The translations under genes and the position numbers were made by a program. A model generated the notes under the pieces. It worked only from the letters and a program-made list of their open reading frames with translations, was not told the DNA's origin and made no database searches. 64,000 nt of DNA from Kocuria rosea subsp. polaris (GTDB lineage: Bacteria; Actinomycetota; Actinomycetes; Actinomycetales; Micrococcaceae): the NCBI GenBank assembly GCA_023896275.1, contig MLDA01000011.1, positions 1 to 64,000 on the forward strand. Reading direction: 5' to 3'. Numbering within the stretch: the first letter of the stretch is position 1; each line of letters opens with the position of its first letter. Below, in pieces: positions 42,723 through 51,199 of the stretch.

Positions 42723-43133
42723 TCAACAATTTGTCGCACTGTCGGCGTCACGCATGGCCCGACGGATTCGCTCGGTGTCGGTGATCTGCTCAAACGAGCT
42801 GACTTGGTCTCCGGAGAAGCGCCAGATGTGGGCGACGCGAGCTTGTGTCGATTGCCCCGTGCGTCGGTAAGTGCCGGAGTACGTGCCGACGCCGACGATC
42901 ACATCTCCGCCGTCGATGAGGTCATCGATCGTGACACGGAATTCATCCCACTCGGACTCCAGTCGGGAGAACACGTTGGTGACGATGTCATCGGGGCCAA
43001 TATAGGTACCGGCGTATGGAAAGCCTTCAGCTTCGGTCCATCGCACGTCTTTGGCGAGCGGAGCCAGCATGGCGTCCAGGTCTCCTCTGGCGCCGGCCCG
43101 GTAGTGCGATTCGATGGTCTCTATGTTGCTCAT
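42723..43133 (-). CDS. SnoaL-like/NTF2-like protein
   Basis: A 136-residue protein of the NTF2-like fold. The pattern IESHYRAGARGDLDAMLAPLAKDVRWTE and GPDDIVTNVFSRL, then WRFSGDQVSSFEQITD, is the standard order of SnoaL-type alpha+beta barrels. These proteins include hydrolases, isomerases and cyclases of small hydrophobic molecules, as well as non-catalytic members. It lies between the MoaF-family gene and the ABC binding protein, apparently in one operon, so a role in handling the transported compound is possible. Confidence 0.85.
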   Translation of the reverse strand: MSNIETIESHYRAGARGDLDAMLAPLAKDVRWTEAEGFPYAGTYIGPDDIVTNVFSRLESEWDEFRVTIDDLIDGGDVIVGVGTYSGTYRRTGQSTQARVAHIWRFSGDQVSSFEQITDTERIRRAMRDADSATNC

Positions 43134-43184
43134 GCATTCTCCTCACGGGCACTGAATCCGCAGCGGAATCAGCGTGCCGCACGA

Positions 43185-43973
43185 CTAGATGGGCTGCTCA
43201 TCCGGGTAGGTGACAGAGCCGAGCGGGTAGATATGGCCGCCTCCGCGGGAATGCTCTGATTGACCGTCACCGTTAAGTCCGAGGAAGACTCCGGTCGTCA
43301 TCAGTTGGTAGCCGAGATCGTGGAGCCAGACGCTTGCGACGGCGATTCGGAATTCTCGGAAGCAGAACAGGTACAGCCCGTCGGCGAACTTCCAAACCGT
43401 GGACAGGTCCATGTCGCCGTGGCCACGCTGTACGCCTTCGAGGCACTGCCACGCATATCGCTGGCTGGAGACATAGATGTGTTCGTACAAGTGATGAGGA
43501 CTGTACCGGTAGACGTTCCGCTTCCCGATGAGATCGCGACTCGGGCCCGGTGCCTCTCCGCGTACCTCGCCGCCTTCGATCACCGCGGCCCAAAACTCCT
43601 GGCCGACCTGCGGGGTGCCTTCGTGTGATTCGGTCGCAATTCGTGAACGTACGATCACCGCGCGGCTGGTGGTGGTCGAATATACGACACTGAACGACTC
43701 GCGGGCGTAGCTCTCGAGGGGCAAATTTACGAAGACGACATCGTCTCGGACGGCCACAGCGTCGTACGGGTCACGGCCGGACCGGTCGAACCCCGTCCAG
43801 GAGACATCGTCGTCGCCAAATGACAGCGCTACCGTGGAATCATCATCGAGGGTCAACTTCAGGCAAGTCCCGCCGAGGGGGATATTCGGCAGCCTGTAGG
43901 TGTCGATTCCGTCCGCAAACTCGTCGTACGTTCGCCATCCGTCGTGAGGCGAAGGGGTGGATATGTCTGCCAT
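43185..43973 (-). CDS. MoaF-family protein
   Basis: A 262-residue protein of the MoaF family (N- and C-terminal domains). The N-terminus starts near GWRTYDEFADGIDTYRLP, and the C-terminal signature SRDLIGKRNVYRYSPHHLYEHIY with the following YAWQCLEGVQRGHGD is strongly conserved in this group. Despite the name, MoaF is not a molybdopterin enzyme in most genomes; it was described next to moaE in the monoamine (tyramine) regulon of Klebsiella. The start ATG at 43973 has GGAAG seven bases upstream. The upstream AraC gene is the probable regulator. Confidence 0.8.
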   Translation of the reverse strand: MADISTPSPHDGWRTYDEFADGIDTYRLPNIPLGGTCLKLTLDDDSTVALSFGDDDVSWTGFDRSGRDPYDAVAVRDDVVFVNLPLESYARESFSVVYSTTTSRAVIVRSRIATESHEGTPQVGQEFWAAVIEGGEVRGEAPGPSRDLIGKRNVYRYSPHHLYEHIYVSSQRYAWQCLEGVQRGHGDMDLSTVWKFADGLYLFCFREFRIAVASVWLHDLGYQLMTTGVFLGLNGDGQSEHSRGGGHIYPLGSVTYPDEQPI

Positions 43974-44135
43974 TAATCTTCCTAGCATCGCTGGCGGAGA
44001 AAGCTGCTGCTCCGGGCATCGCGTCGTTGCGATGCGCTTGACCAATCGTTGGCCCCGACCGGCCAATGCCACAATGAATCGGTTGACATCGCGCGCAGGG
44101 AGTCAAGGAGCATGCCGTCTCGGACAAGGCGACAT

Positions 44136-45092
44136 CTAGTGCGAGGCGCGGTACTCGCTAGGTGAGTCGTTAAAGGCGGATCTGAAGACGCGGCTGAAGT
44201 GAGCGGCATCGACGAAACCCCACCGTGCAGCGATAACCGAGATCGTCTGATCAGCGAGCAGGGGGTCGCCGAGGTCGCGACGACATTGCTCGAGGCGCCG
44301 GGTTCGAATCCAGGCAGACACCGTCATCCCTTGCTCTTGGAAGAGAGCATGTAGATGTCGAGTGGAAATGAAATGGGCGGCGGCGATCGACGCAGGCCCG
44401 AGCTCTGTCGAGGCCAGGTTGTGATCGATGTACGCGCAGATCCGCCGAATCAATGCAGGATGAGATGTCGAGGACATGCCATCGAGGGCGAGCTCGCCGG
44501 TGAAGACCGTGCTGACCAAGTCGACGGCGCTGCGCGCAAGACGCGCACCTGTGGTTCCGGCGAGCTGATCAAGGTTGCTGGCGATCTGTTTGAGATACGG
44601 CACCACTACGCTGCCGAGCCCCTCCTGCCCGGATATGCGCACCGCCGTGATCTGTCCGATCATGTCCGGCGGGATATTGATGAGCCGCTTGGGAAACATG
44701 ACGACCATCGTCCGGATGGGTTCGTCGAAGATGAGGGAATACGGTCGAGTGGTGTCATAGACGGCGAGATCACCGGGGAGGAGCACAGCTTCGCGATCGT
44801 CTTGGACGAACAGACCGGTTCCAGACAACATGAGACTGACCTTGTAGAACGAGCGCTTGCTTGCTGCGATGAGCTCCGGGGTGCGTTCAACAATGTGTGA
44901 GGTGGCGCGAATGTCCTTTACTTGAACCTCATCGACAGCTGCGCCTCGGATCGTGCCGCGGAACTGCTCAGCTCCCGTACTCGCTACTTGCAAGGGAACG
45001 AACGACTTCGTCACGGCGGCACGAAACTCGCTGATGCTGTGTGCCACGAAGGTAGAAACCGGCTGCACGGGAGCGGCGTGTTCACCAAGCAT
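44136..45092 (-). CDS. AraC-family transcriptional regulator
   Basis: A 318-residue regulator. The N-terminal AraC-binding-like domain includes GTGLFVQDDREAVLLPGDLAVYDTTRPYSL, typical of FeaR/NimR-like activators. The C-terminal double helix-turn-helix is seen as ISTRHLHALFQEQG and ISVIAARWGFVDAAHFSRVFRSAFNDSPSEYR. FeaR-type members control aromatic amine catabolism in E. coli, so the MoaF neighbour is suggestive, but the effector here is unknown. Starts with ATG 45092; an adjacent GTG at 45095 is possible. It reads toward the MoaF gene across a 162-base gap. Confidence 0.93.
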   Translation of the reverse strand: MLGEHAAPVQPVSTFVAHSISEFRAAVTKSFVPLQVASTGAEQFRGTIRGAAVDEVQVKDIRATSHIVERTPELIAASKRSFYKVSLMLSGTGLFVQDDREAVLLPGDLAVYDTTRPYSLIFDEPIRTMVVMFPKRLINIPPDMIGQITAVRISGQEGLGSVVVPYLKQIASNLDQLAGTTGARLARSAVDLVSTVFTGELALDGMSSTSHPALIRRICAYIDHNLASTELGPASIAAAHFISTRHLHALFQEQGMTVSAWIRTRRLEQCRRDLGDPLLADQTISVIAARWGFVDAAHFSRVFRSAFNDSPSEYRASH

Positions 45093-45247
45093 CACTGATC
45101 ACCTCAGACCGGCAGTACGACAACCTTGTTCATAGCGTGAGCAGATGCTACCACTGGCGCGAGGACAACGTCGTTGATCGCTTGACGATTCGGCGCTGTG
45201 CGGAGGGAGCGTCGTACAGCCAGCAGGGCTTAACCGAGCTTGATTGA

Positions 45248-45592
45248 TCAGGCTTTCGTGTCGAGCCAGCCGTTGCCCAGTCGGGCAGAACGTCTGACCG
45301 TCTGCGGGCGTTCGACTTTACTGGCGATGACTTTCACCCGGTTAACAGAGAGCTCGAACCAAGCGCTGATCAAGGCAACGCTCTTTCCCTGTCCGACGAG
45401 GAACCGGATCTGTTCGTTTCGCTCCAGTCCCACCGGCAGTTTGTCGACGTTTAGGTGCGCGCGGACCCACCTCCAGCACCGTGCTGAACACACGTTCCCG
45501 GCAGTGCTTGTGCACTCCGTCGTGCACACGATGCAATAGACGAGGTGGGCTGGGCGCGAGTATGCGGTACGCAACGGTTCTTGCGATGTCAT
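45248..45592 (-). CDS. Possible small zinc-ribbon/HTH protein
   Basis: A 114-residue open frame with a cysteine cluster near the N-terminus (CIVCTTECTS, then NVCSARCWRW), compatible with a zinc ribbon, and a basic helix pair in the C-terminal half (QGKSVALISAWFELSVNRVKVIAS), which resembles a helix-turn-helix. I do not recognise the family. The ribosome binding site is weak and the surroundings look decayed, so it may be a relic. A DNA-binding function is only inferred. Confidence 0.35.
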   Translation of the reverse strand: MTSQEPLRTAYSRPAHLVYCIVCTTECTSTAGNVCSARCWRWVRAHLNVDKLPVGLERNEQIRFLVGQGKSVALISAWFELSVNRVKVIASKVERPQTVRRSARLGNGWLDTKA

Positions 45593-46200
45593 GGGCCATG
45601 ATCCTAACGAGACCACGACAAGAATGGACACCCTTGCGCTTGCGTTGATAAGAACTTGAGCATCACCAATGGGTCATTTCTGCTGTCGGTGTATGCCAAG
45701 GACTCCCTCAAGGGCAACAACACGTCTACCGAAGTCTTTCACGGTCAGTGCGAGCGGCACTCACGGGTAACGGCCTGAGGCCCGGCGCGCGCCCTCGCCG
45801 CGCAACCTATTCCGTCACGGAGCGCACCTGGCGACGCACATCCGGGCACACCTTCCGCTCCCCTAGTCGCCGAAACCCTCACCAGCGCAGACCTTTCTCT
45901 CCTGGAAGGTGCCGGCGCGCTCCTTGGACTCATTGACGCCTTCACGACATCGACCGCCGGGGCCCCGAGCTCCTAACGGCGCGAGCCAACGGGGCGGTGC
46001 ATCGAAGATTCTACTTCGCAAGGATTATGACTCAATGCGCCTCGGGTCACACACCTCAACGTCTCACGAATCCGGCAATCTCCCAGGAACCGGCGCCGTA
46101 GCGACCAAGAACGCCGGCTCAGGGGCGTAGGCAAGCGCCCGCCGGTGGCTCGACCGCTGACCGCGCCCCACTGTTGGCGGACATAGTGGCCGCCACCCGG
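45593..46200. other. Long stretch without a supported gene
   Basis: About 608 bases between the small Cys-rich frame and the sulfurtransferase gene. I see no start with a ribosome binding site, no RNA gene and no repeat. One plus-strand frame ends in a sequence like the end of a protein (SADLSLLEGAGALLG, then TSTAGAPSS and stop near 45975) but has a stop close upstream and no start, so it is perhaps a gene remnant. Confidence 0.4.
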
Positions 46201-47124
46201 TCACCCTCTTATCCTGGGTGAGTCCTGCCACCGCCGGAACCCGTTCGGCGCGCTATCCGTTCTTCCAACGGACTCGATCGGCCGCGTTCCAGTCGGATCC
46301 TCGCGTCCCCAGTCGGCCCACGACCCGTCGTACACCTTCACGTCCGGTTCCCCCGCGTACTCCGCCGCGAGGGCCAGCACGCACGCCGTCACGCCAGAGC
46401 CGCAGCTCGTGATCAGGCTCCGCTCGCCGCGGACGACGCCGGGCGCGGCTTCCTCGAACGCCCGCCGCAGCTCCGGCACCGACGCCATGCGCCCGTCGCG
46501 CACGAGTTCCGCGAACGGCAGGTTCGCGGATCCGGACATGTGTCCGGCGCGCAGGCCCGGCCGCGGCTCGGGCGCGCTGCCGCCGAAGCGCTCGCGGCTG
46601 CGCGCATCCAGCACGACGGCGTCCCCGTCGCCGGCCAGCACCGCGGCCACGGCCTCCGCGTCGACGAACGCGCCGGCGTCGATCGAGACGACGACGTTGC
46701 CGGCCTCGCCGTCGTACCGGGCCTCACCGGCGTCGACGGCCTGTCCGGCCGCCTCCCAGGCGGGCAGGCCGCCGTCGAGCACGGCGACCCGTCCGATCCC
46801 GGCCGCCTTGAGCATCCACCAGGCGCGCGGAGCGGAGTAGATGCCCGCGGCGTCGTAGACGACAACCGTGCTGGACTCGTTCACGCCGATCGCGCGCAGC
46901 CGCTCCTGCAGGTGCGTGGCGTCGGGCATCGTGTGGGGCAGGTCGGAGTCGGGGTCAGAGAACTCGGTGTCGATGTCGAACCGGCGCGCGCCCGGGATGT
47001 GCCGATCAGCGGCGAGGTGCGGCGCGATGGACGCGTCGAGCACCGCCACGTGGTTGACGTTGCACGCGAGCCATTCGACGCCGACGAGCGGGCCGGGCAG
47101 GAGAGTTACCGGTTCGATTCCCAT
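46201..47124 (-). CDS. sseA: 3-Mercaptopyruvate/thiosulfate sulfurtransferase (two rhodanese domains)
   Basis: A 307-residue protein with two rhodanese domains. The first (about residues 20-140) is non-catalytic and contains HIPGARRFDIDTEFSDP and LDGGLPAWEAAGQ. The second carries the active-site loop CGSGVTAC (catalytic Cys near residue 241), which is the typical 3-mercaptopyruvate sulfurtransferase sequence, rather than CRxxxR of thiosulfate types. It transfers sulfur from 3-mercaptopyruvate to cyanide or thiol acceptors. Ends in a polar tail. Located next to the idi operon on the same strand, 48 bases from the idi stop. Confidence 0.92.
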   Translation of the reverse strand: MGIEPVTLLPGPLVGVEWLACNVNHVAVLDASIAPHLAADRHIPGARRFDIDTEFSDPDSDLPHTMPDATHLQERLRAIGVNESSTVVVYDAAGIYSAPRAWWMLKAAGIGRVAVLDGGLPAWEAAGQAVDAGEARYDGEAGNVVVSIDAGAFVDAEAVAAVLAGDGDAVVLDARSRERFGGSAPEPRPGLRAGHMSGSANLPFAELVRDGRMASVPELRRAFEEAAPGVVRGERSLITSCGSGVTACVLALAAEYAGEPDVKVYDGSWADWGREDPTGTRPIESVGRTDSAPNGFRRWQDSPRIRG

Positions 47125-47172
47125 CGTCCGATACTAACGCGACGGTGTTTCTCCGCCGTCAACAGAGTCGAC

Positions 47173-47688
47173 TCAGCCCCAGACGCCCTGTTCCACCTGG
47201 AGGACCAGCCACGGGCTGAACGCGAACGGGGCCGCCAGCACCGCGCGCCGTGCCTCGCCGGGCTCGACCCACGCCCACTCGGCCACCTCATCCTGGCGAG
47301 GGACCGGGTCCGCGGCGGTCGTGGCCCGGAAGACCGGGCAGACCTCGTTCTCGACGATCCCGCCGGCGTCGCGCGCCCAATAGCGGAAGTCGGGCAGCAC
47401 GGGTTCGATTCCGGACACCTCGAGCCCGAGTTCATGCTGCGCGCGCCGCTCGAGCGCTGCCTCGGGCGCCTCGCCGGGCCCCGGGTGGCCGCAGAATGCG
47501 TTGGTCCAGACACCCGGCCAAGCCACCTTGCTCAGCGAGCGGCGGGTCAGCAGCACCCGGCCGGCCGCGTCGTAGACGTGGCAGGAGAACGCGAAGTGCA
47601 GGGGAGTGTCCTCGGTGTGGACGTCCGCTTTGGGGAACGTCCCCGTGGGCGCACCGTCTTCACCCAGCAAGACCACCAGTTCCGTCAC
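47173..47688 (-). CDS. idi: Isopentenyl-diphosphate delta-isomerase, type 1
   Basis: A 171-residue Nudix-fold enzyme that interconverts IPP and DMAPP, the starter units for carotenoid synthesis. The catalytic cysteine is in TNAFCGHPGPGE (usually TNxCCSHP), the metal-binding glutamates in the HELGLEV region, and the catalytic glutamate in VENEVCPVF. The GTG start overlaps the stop of the SDR/DUF2867 gene (GTGA) and has GGAAGGAG four to five bases before it. It is the last gene of a three-gene minus operon which is divergent from the crt operon, so IPP isomerisation and carotenoid synthesis are likely coordinated. Confidence 0.95.
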   Translation of the reverse strand: MTELVVLLGEDGAPTGTFPKADVHTEDTPLHFAFSCHVYDAAGRVLLTRRSLSKVAWPGVWTNAFCGHPGPGEAPEAALERRAQHELGLEVSGIEPVLPDFRYWARDAGGIVENEVCPVFRATTAADPVPRQDEVAEWAWVEPGEARRAVLAAPFAFSPWLVLQVEQGVWG

Positions 47689-49145
47689 GCGTCTCCTTCC
47701 CGCTCGGCACGCTCCGCCATGCGCCGACTCATGCCAGGGAAAATCGTCCCATGGAACGGCACCATGGCCCACCAATACAGTCGCCCGGACAGCCCGCGCG
47801 GGAAGAACACCGCCCGCTGGATGCAGCGGCTGCCCGTCCCGTCCGGTTCCACCGCGAACTCGAGCCACGCCTGCCCCGGGACACGCATGTCTGCGCGAAG
47901 CCGGAGCAGCCGACCTTCCTCGATCTCCTCGACGCGCCAAAAGTCGACGACGTCACCCGCGCGCAATTTACTCCGGCTGCGGCGGCCGCGGGTCAGGCCG
48001 GCGCCGCCGACGATCTTGTCCAGCAGGCCGCGCAGGCGCCACGCGTGCGGGAGCGAATACCAGCCGGCCTCGCCGCCGATCGCCACGACCACCCGCCACA
48101 AGGCCTCCGGCGACGCGGACGAACGCATTTCCTTCCGGTCCACAAACACCGTGCGGCCCGCCCAGTCCGGGTCCGAGGGCAGGGGTTCGGCCGGCTGGTC
48201 GAGAGCGTGGGCGGTGGCCCACGAGGTCTCCACGGAGTCGAGGTCGAGGCGCTCGAGCGCCAGGTCCACGGAGCGGCGGTACCCGGTGAGGCCACCCTCG
48301 GGAGCCGTGACGAGGTCGTCGATGCACCGCTCCCCCATCACGCAGTCGTGCTGCAGCGATTCCACCAGCGGAATCGCCAGCGTCCGCGGGATGGGAGTGA
48401 CCAGATTGACCCACTGGGCCGCGAGCCACGGGGTCAGCACCGGCAGGGCGATGATCCGTGGGCGCCGCAGTCCCGCGGCGTCGGCATAGATCCGCATCAT
48501 CTCGCGATAGGTCAGCACATCCGGGCCGCCGATGTCATACGTACCCGCTTGGCCGGGATCCGCTTCACCCACGGCCAGCAGGTAGTGCAGGGCGTCGCGG
48601 ACCGCGATGGGTTGGATCCGGTTGCGCACCCAGCGCGGGGCCGGCATAACGGGCAGGACGTCGGTGAGGTGCCGAATCATCTCGAAACTCGCCGAACCGG
48701 ACCCGATCACCAGCCCGGCCTGCAGCTCGAAGAGCGGCACCCCCGAACTGCGGAGAATGCGACCGACCTCCTGCCGGGAAGCCAAGTGCCGGCTCAGCGG
48801 GCCCTCGGGGTGCAGTCCGGAGAGGTAGACGAGGCGGGACACTCCCGCGTCCCGCGCGGCAACAGCCGTCGTTAGCGCACACTCCCGCTCCGTCCGCTCG
48901 AAGTCACCCGGGCCGCCCATGGAGTGCACGAGGTAGTAGAGCGTGTCCGCCCCGGCGCACAGCTCGGCGGCCGCGACGGGGTCCTCAAGTCCGCCCTCGA
49001 CGATCCTGACCTGTTCCGCCCACGGGTAGCCGCGCAGTCGGCCGGCGTCGCGCGTCAGGACGGACAGCTCGTGCCCGGCATCGAGCAACCGTGGGACCAG
49101 CCGGCCGCCGATGTACCCCGAGGCCCCGGCAACCGCGACCCTCAT
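47685..49145 (-). CDS. SDR-family protein with C-terminal DUF2867 domain
   Basis: A 486-residue two-domain protein. The N-terminal NAD(P)-binding domain starts with VAVAGASGYIGGRLVPRLL and includes GADTLYYLVHSMGG; the C-terminal part from about residue 300 is DUF2867-like, a START/SRPBCC-type domain with FWRVEEIEEGRLLRLRADMRVPGQAWLEF and FPRGLSGRLYWWAMVPFHGTIFPGM. This arrangement is frequent near carotenoid or envelope genes in actinobacteria (family knowledge). It overlaps the TspO-like gene (ATGA) and the idi gene (GTGA). Substrate unknown; possibly a quinone or lipid reductase. Confidence 0.85.
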   Translation of the reverse strand: MRVAVAGASGYIGGRLVPRLLDAGHELSVLTRDAGRLRGYPWAEQVRIVEGGLEDPVAAAELCAGADTLYYLVHSMGGPGDFERTERECALTTAVAARDAGVSRLVYLSGLHPEGPLSRHLASRQEVGRILRSSGVPLFELQAGLVIGSGSASFEMIRHLTDVLPVMPAPRWVRNRIQPIAVRDALHYLLAVGEADPGQAGTYDIGGPDVLTYREMMRIYADAAGLRRPRIIALPVLTPWLAAQWVNLVTPIPRTLAIPLVESLQHDCVMGERCIDDLVTAPEGGLTGYRRSVDLALERLDLDSVETSWATAHALDQPAEPLPSDPDWAGRTVFVDRKEMRSSASPEALWRVVVAIGGEAGWYSLPHAWRLRGLLDKIVGGAGLTRGRRSRSKLRAGDVVDFWRVEEIEEGRLLRLRADMRVPGQAWLEFAVEPDGTGSRCIQRAVFFPRGLSGRLYWWAMVPFHGTIFPGMSRRMAERAEREGDA

Positions 49146-49951
49146 GCCGCGACCCGCCGGTGGCGAAGCCGCGCCACGGCGGTACCGATCACGATCACCG
49201 CGGCCGCGACTCCCGCGGCCACCGCGACGGCCGTGTTGGCGTCCGCCCCCTCGAGCCGGCCGACGGCGATCCAGCTCAGCCCCCAGGCCATCGCGGCACC
49301 CGGTGCCAGGCGGCCGCCGCCGACGACGGCCAGGGCGACCCCGACGGCGGCGACGACGAGCAGGATCACGCTCGCGGCCACGGCGACGGGCCACTCCCAG
49401 TCAGCAGCGCCGAGGGAACCGAGCCAGGAGGCCGTGTTGGCGACGACGGCGACGGCGACCCAGCCCAAGTAGAGCCCGAACGTCCCGTCCACGAGCACGG
49501 TCTCCCACGCGTCCCGCGGCCCGGATCCGCGCAGTTTGCGGAACAACACGCAGAGGACGGCGAGCAGCGCGACGATGACAATCAGGCTCGCGCCGATCCA
49601 CCCCGCTTGCGCCACCCAGAGCCAGAGCGCGTTGAGCACCATGGAAGCGATGGCCCACGGCCGGACGGCCCGCTGCCGTGCCTCGTCGCGTCGGGACGGC
49701 AGGAGCTGGAGGATCGCGTAGCCGAACAGGCCGACGTAGATGACGCTCCAGATGGAGAACGCGGTGGTGGCCGGGGCCAGTGGCGTCGCGTCGGCCGCGT
49801 ACCACCCGCTCGCCGCGTCGGAGACGGACGTTCCGCCCCCGGCCCCGGCGCCGAAGGCCGCCACCACCGTGGTGACGATCGCCGCCAGCAGCGTGACGGC
49901 CGCGGCCGCGAGTGGGGGTGAGCTGGTCTGGGACTGCTGATGAAGCGACAT
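49142..49951 (-). CDS. TspO/MBR-like tryptophan-rich membrane protein
   Basis: A 269-residue membrane protein with seven or eight helices. The N-terminal half has the pattern of the TspO/MBR family (TTAFSIWSVIYVGLFGYAI, WLWVAQAGW), but it is longer than usual (about 160) with an extra hydrophobic half. A good ribosome binding site GGAGG lies seven bases before the ATG at 49951. First gene of the minus operon with the SDR and idi. TspO proteins bind tetrapyrroles and affect carotenoid gene expression in Rhodobacter; here the neighbourhood with carotenoid genes may not be accidental, but that is inference. Confidence 0.8.
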   Translation of the reverse strand: MSLHQQSQTSSPPLAAAAVTLLAAIVTTVVAAFGAGAGGGTSVSDAASGWYAADATPLAPATTAFSIWSVIYVGLFGYAILQLLPSRRDEARQRAVRPWAIASMVLNALWLWVAQAGWIGASLIVIVALLAVLCVLFRKLRGSGPRDAWETVLVDGTFGLYLGWVAVAVVANTASWLGSLGAADWEWPVAVAASVILLVVAAVGVALAVVGGGRLAPGAAMAWGLSWIAVGRLEGADANTAVAVAAGVAAAVIVIGTAVARLRHRRVAA

Positions 49952-50089
49952 TGTGCATCCTCCGCCTGTTGACGATTCTGCGGCGTCTGGACAACGCCGT
50001 TCACATGGGCAAGTATGTCTCTAGCTTTGTTAGCAATCAACCTTGGGAAGCCAAATGCGAACTTCGTCCCGCCTCATCGGAACCAGACG
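49952..50089. promoter_or_regulatory. Divergent control region of the idi and crt operons
   Basis: The 138-base gap between the TspO-like gene and crtE must hold both promoters. A weak -35/-10 pair for crtE is TGGACA (49988-49993) and AAGTAT (50011-50016), 17 bases apart. A nearly perfect dyad CTAGC-ttt-GTTAG lies at 50021-50033 right after it and would be a good candidate site for the MarR-type regulator encoded at the end of the crt operon. The -10 match is poor, so the promoter call is tentative. Confidence 0.35.
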
Positions 50090-51199
50090 ATGAGCCCCGC
50101 CACGCGGCGTCGCCTCCGCGCCACCGCGGCCGGACCGTTCGATCTCTCCGCGTCGGATCCCGACTACCTGTCTCGAGTAGACCGCGAGATCGCCTCCTAC
50201 GTCGAGCGCCTCGCGCACCGCTGCACCCCGACGCCGGAGTCGACGGCGGAGTTCGCCCGCCACCTCGGGGCCGCCTGCGACGGCGGAAAGCGGCTCCGTC
50301 CGATCCTCGTCGAGGCGGCCTACCGCAGCTTCGGCGGCTCGGACGCGGACGCCCCGGTCCTGCTAGGCGCGGCATTCGAGATGCTTCACAGCGCGCTGCT
50401 GATCCACGACGACGTCATCGACCAGGACGACCTCCGACGCGGCCGGCCGAACATCCGCGCGGCCTACCGGGACCGGCTCATGCGGCAGGGCACGGCCGAA
50501 TCGACGGCCGCCCACGCCGGAGACGCCGTGGCCATCGTCGCCGGCGACGTGCTGCTGACGGGATCGGTCCGGCTCGCAGCACGAGCCGCGGCCCGCTCCA
50601 CACAACCCGACCTCGTCGACGACTGTTTCGAAGAGGCCGTCGTCGCCTCGGCCGCCGGCGAGCTCGAGGACGTTCTCCTCGCGTGCCGCCCAGCGGATTC
50701 CCCGCTCATCCCGCAGCAGGTCCTCGACATGGAATCGCTGAAGACCGCGGCGTACTCGTTCGACGCTCCGCTGCGCGCTGGTGCGCTCCTCGCGGGTGCC
50801 TCCCCCGACGAAGCCGCGGGCCTGGGTGCCATCGGCCGGCGCTTCGGCCTGGCCTATCAGATCGTGGACGACCTGCTCGGAACCTTCGGCGACACCGCAC
50901 GGACGGGCAAGCCCTCCGACTCTGACCTGCTCGAGGGCAAGGTCACCATCGTCACCGCCTTCGGCATCGCCCGGGACCCCAACCTGGCCACAATCCTCGA
51001 GAAGGTCCGCACGGGTTTGCTCCCCGCGGCCACGGCGCGGGCCGCCCTCCGGCACACCGGCGCCGACCGGCACGCCTACGGTCTCGCATCGGACCTGGTC
51101 GACGAAGGCGTCTCGCTCGCCGGATCCCAGCTGCCCGCCGGACCGATGGCTTCCACGCTGGTCGAGATCGGCCGCAAGGTGCTCGATCGGGATGCCTGA
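50090..51199 (+). CDS. crtE: Geranylgeranyl diphosphate synthase
   Basis: A 369-residue trans-isoprenyl diphosphate synthase that makes GGPP (C20) for carotenoids. The first Asp-rich motif is DDVIDQD around residue 108; the second is DDLLGTFGD near residue 265. Lys and Arg residues for diphosphate binding are visible (GGKRLRP). Start ATG at 50090; a longer frame to 50015 runs through the promoter region. It begins the crt operon and overlaps crtB by eight bases. The same substrate supply is completed by idi in the divergent operon. Confidence 0.95.
   Translation: MSPATRRRLRATAAGPFDLSASDPDYLSRVDREIASYVERLAHRCTPTPESTAEFARHLGAACDGGKRLRPILVEAAYRSFGGSDADAPVLLGAAFEMLHSALLIHDDVIDQDDLRRGRPNIRAAYRDRLMRQGTAESTAAHAGDAVAIVAGDVLLTGSVRLAARAAARSTQPDLVDDCFEEAVVASAAGELEDVLLACRPADSPLIPQQVLDMESLKTAAYSFDAPLRAGALLAGASPDEAAGLGAIGRRFGLAYQIVDDLLGTFGDTARTGKPSDSDLLEGKVTIVTAFGIARDPNLATILEKVRTGLLPAATARAALRHTGADRHAYGLASDLVDEGVSLAGSQLPAGPMASTLVEIGRKVLDRDA

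Noticed and set aside
45909-46130. A 73-codon plus-strand frame in the intergenic region
   Set aside because: No ribosome binding site, no family likeness, and its composition does not resemble the surrounding genes.
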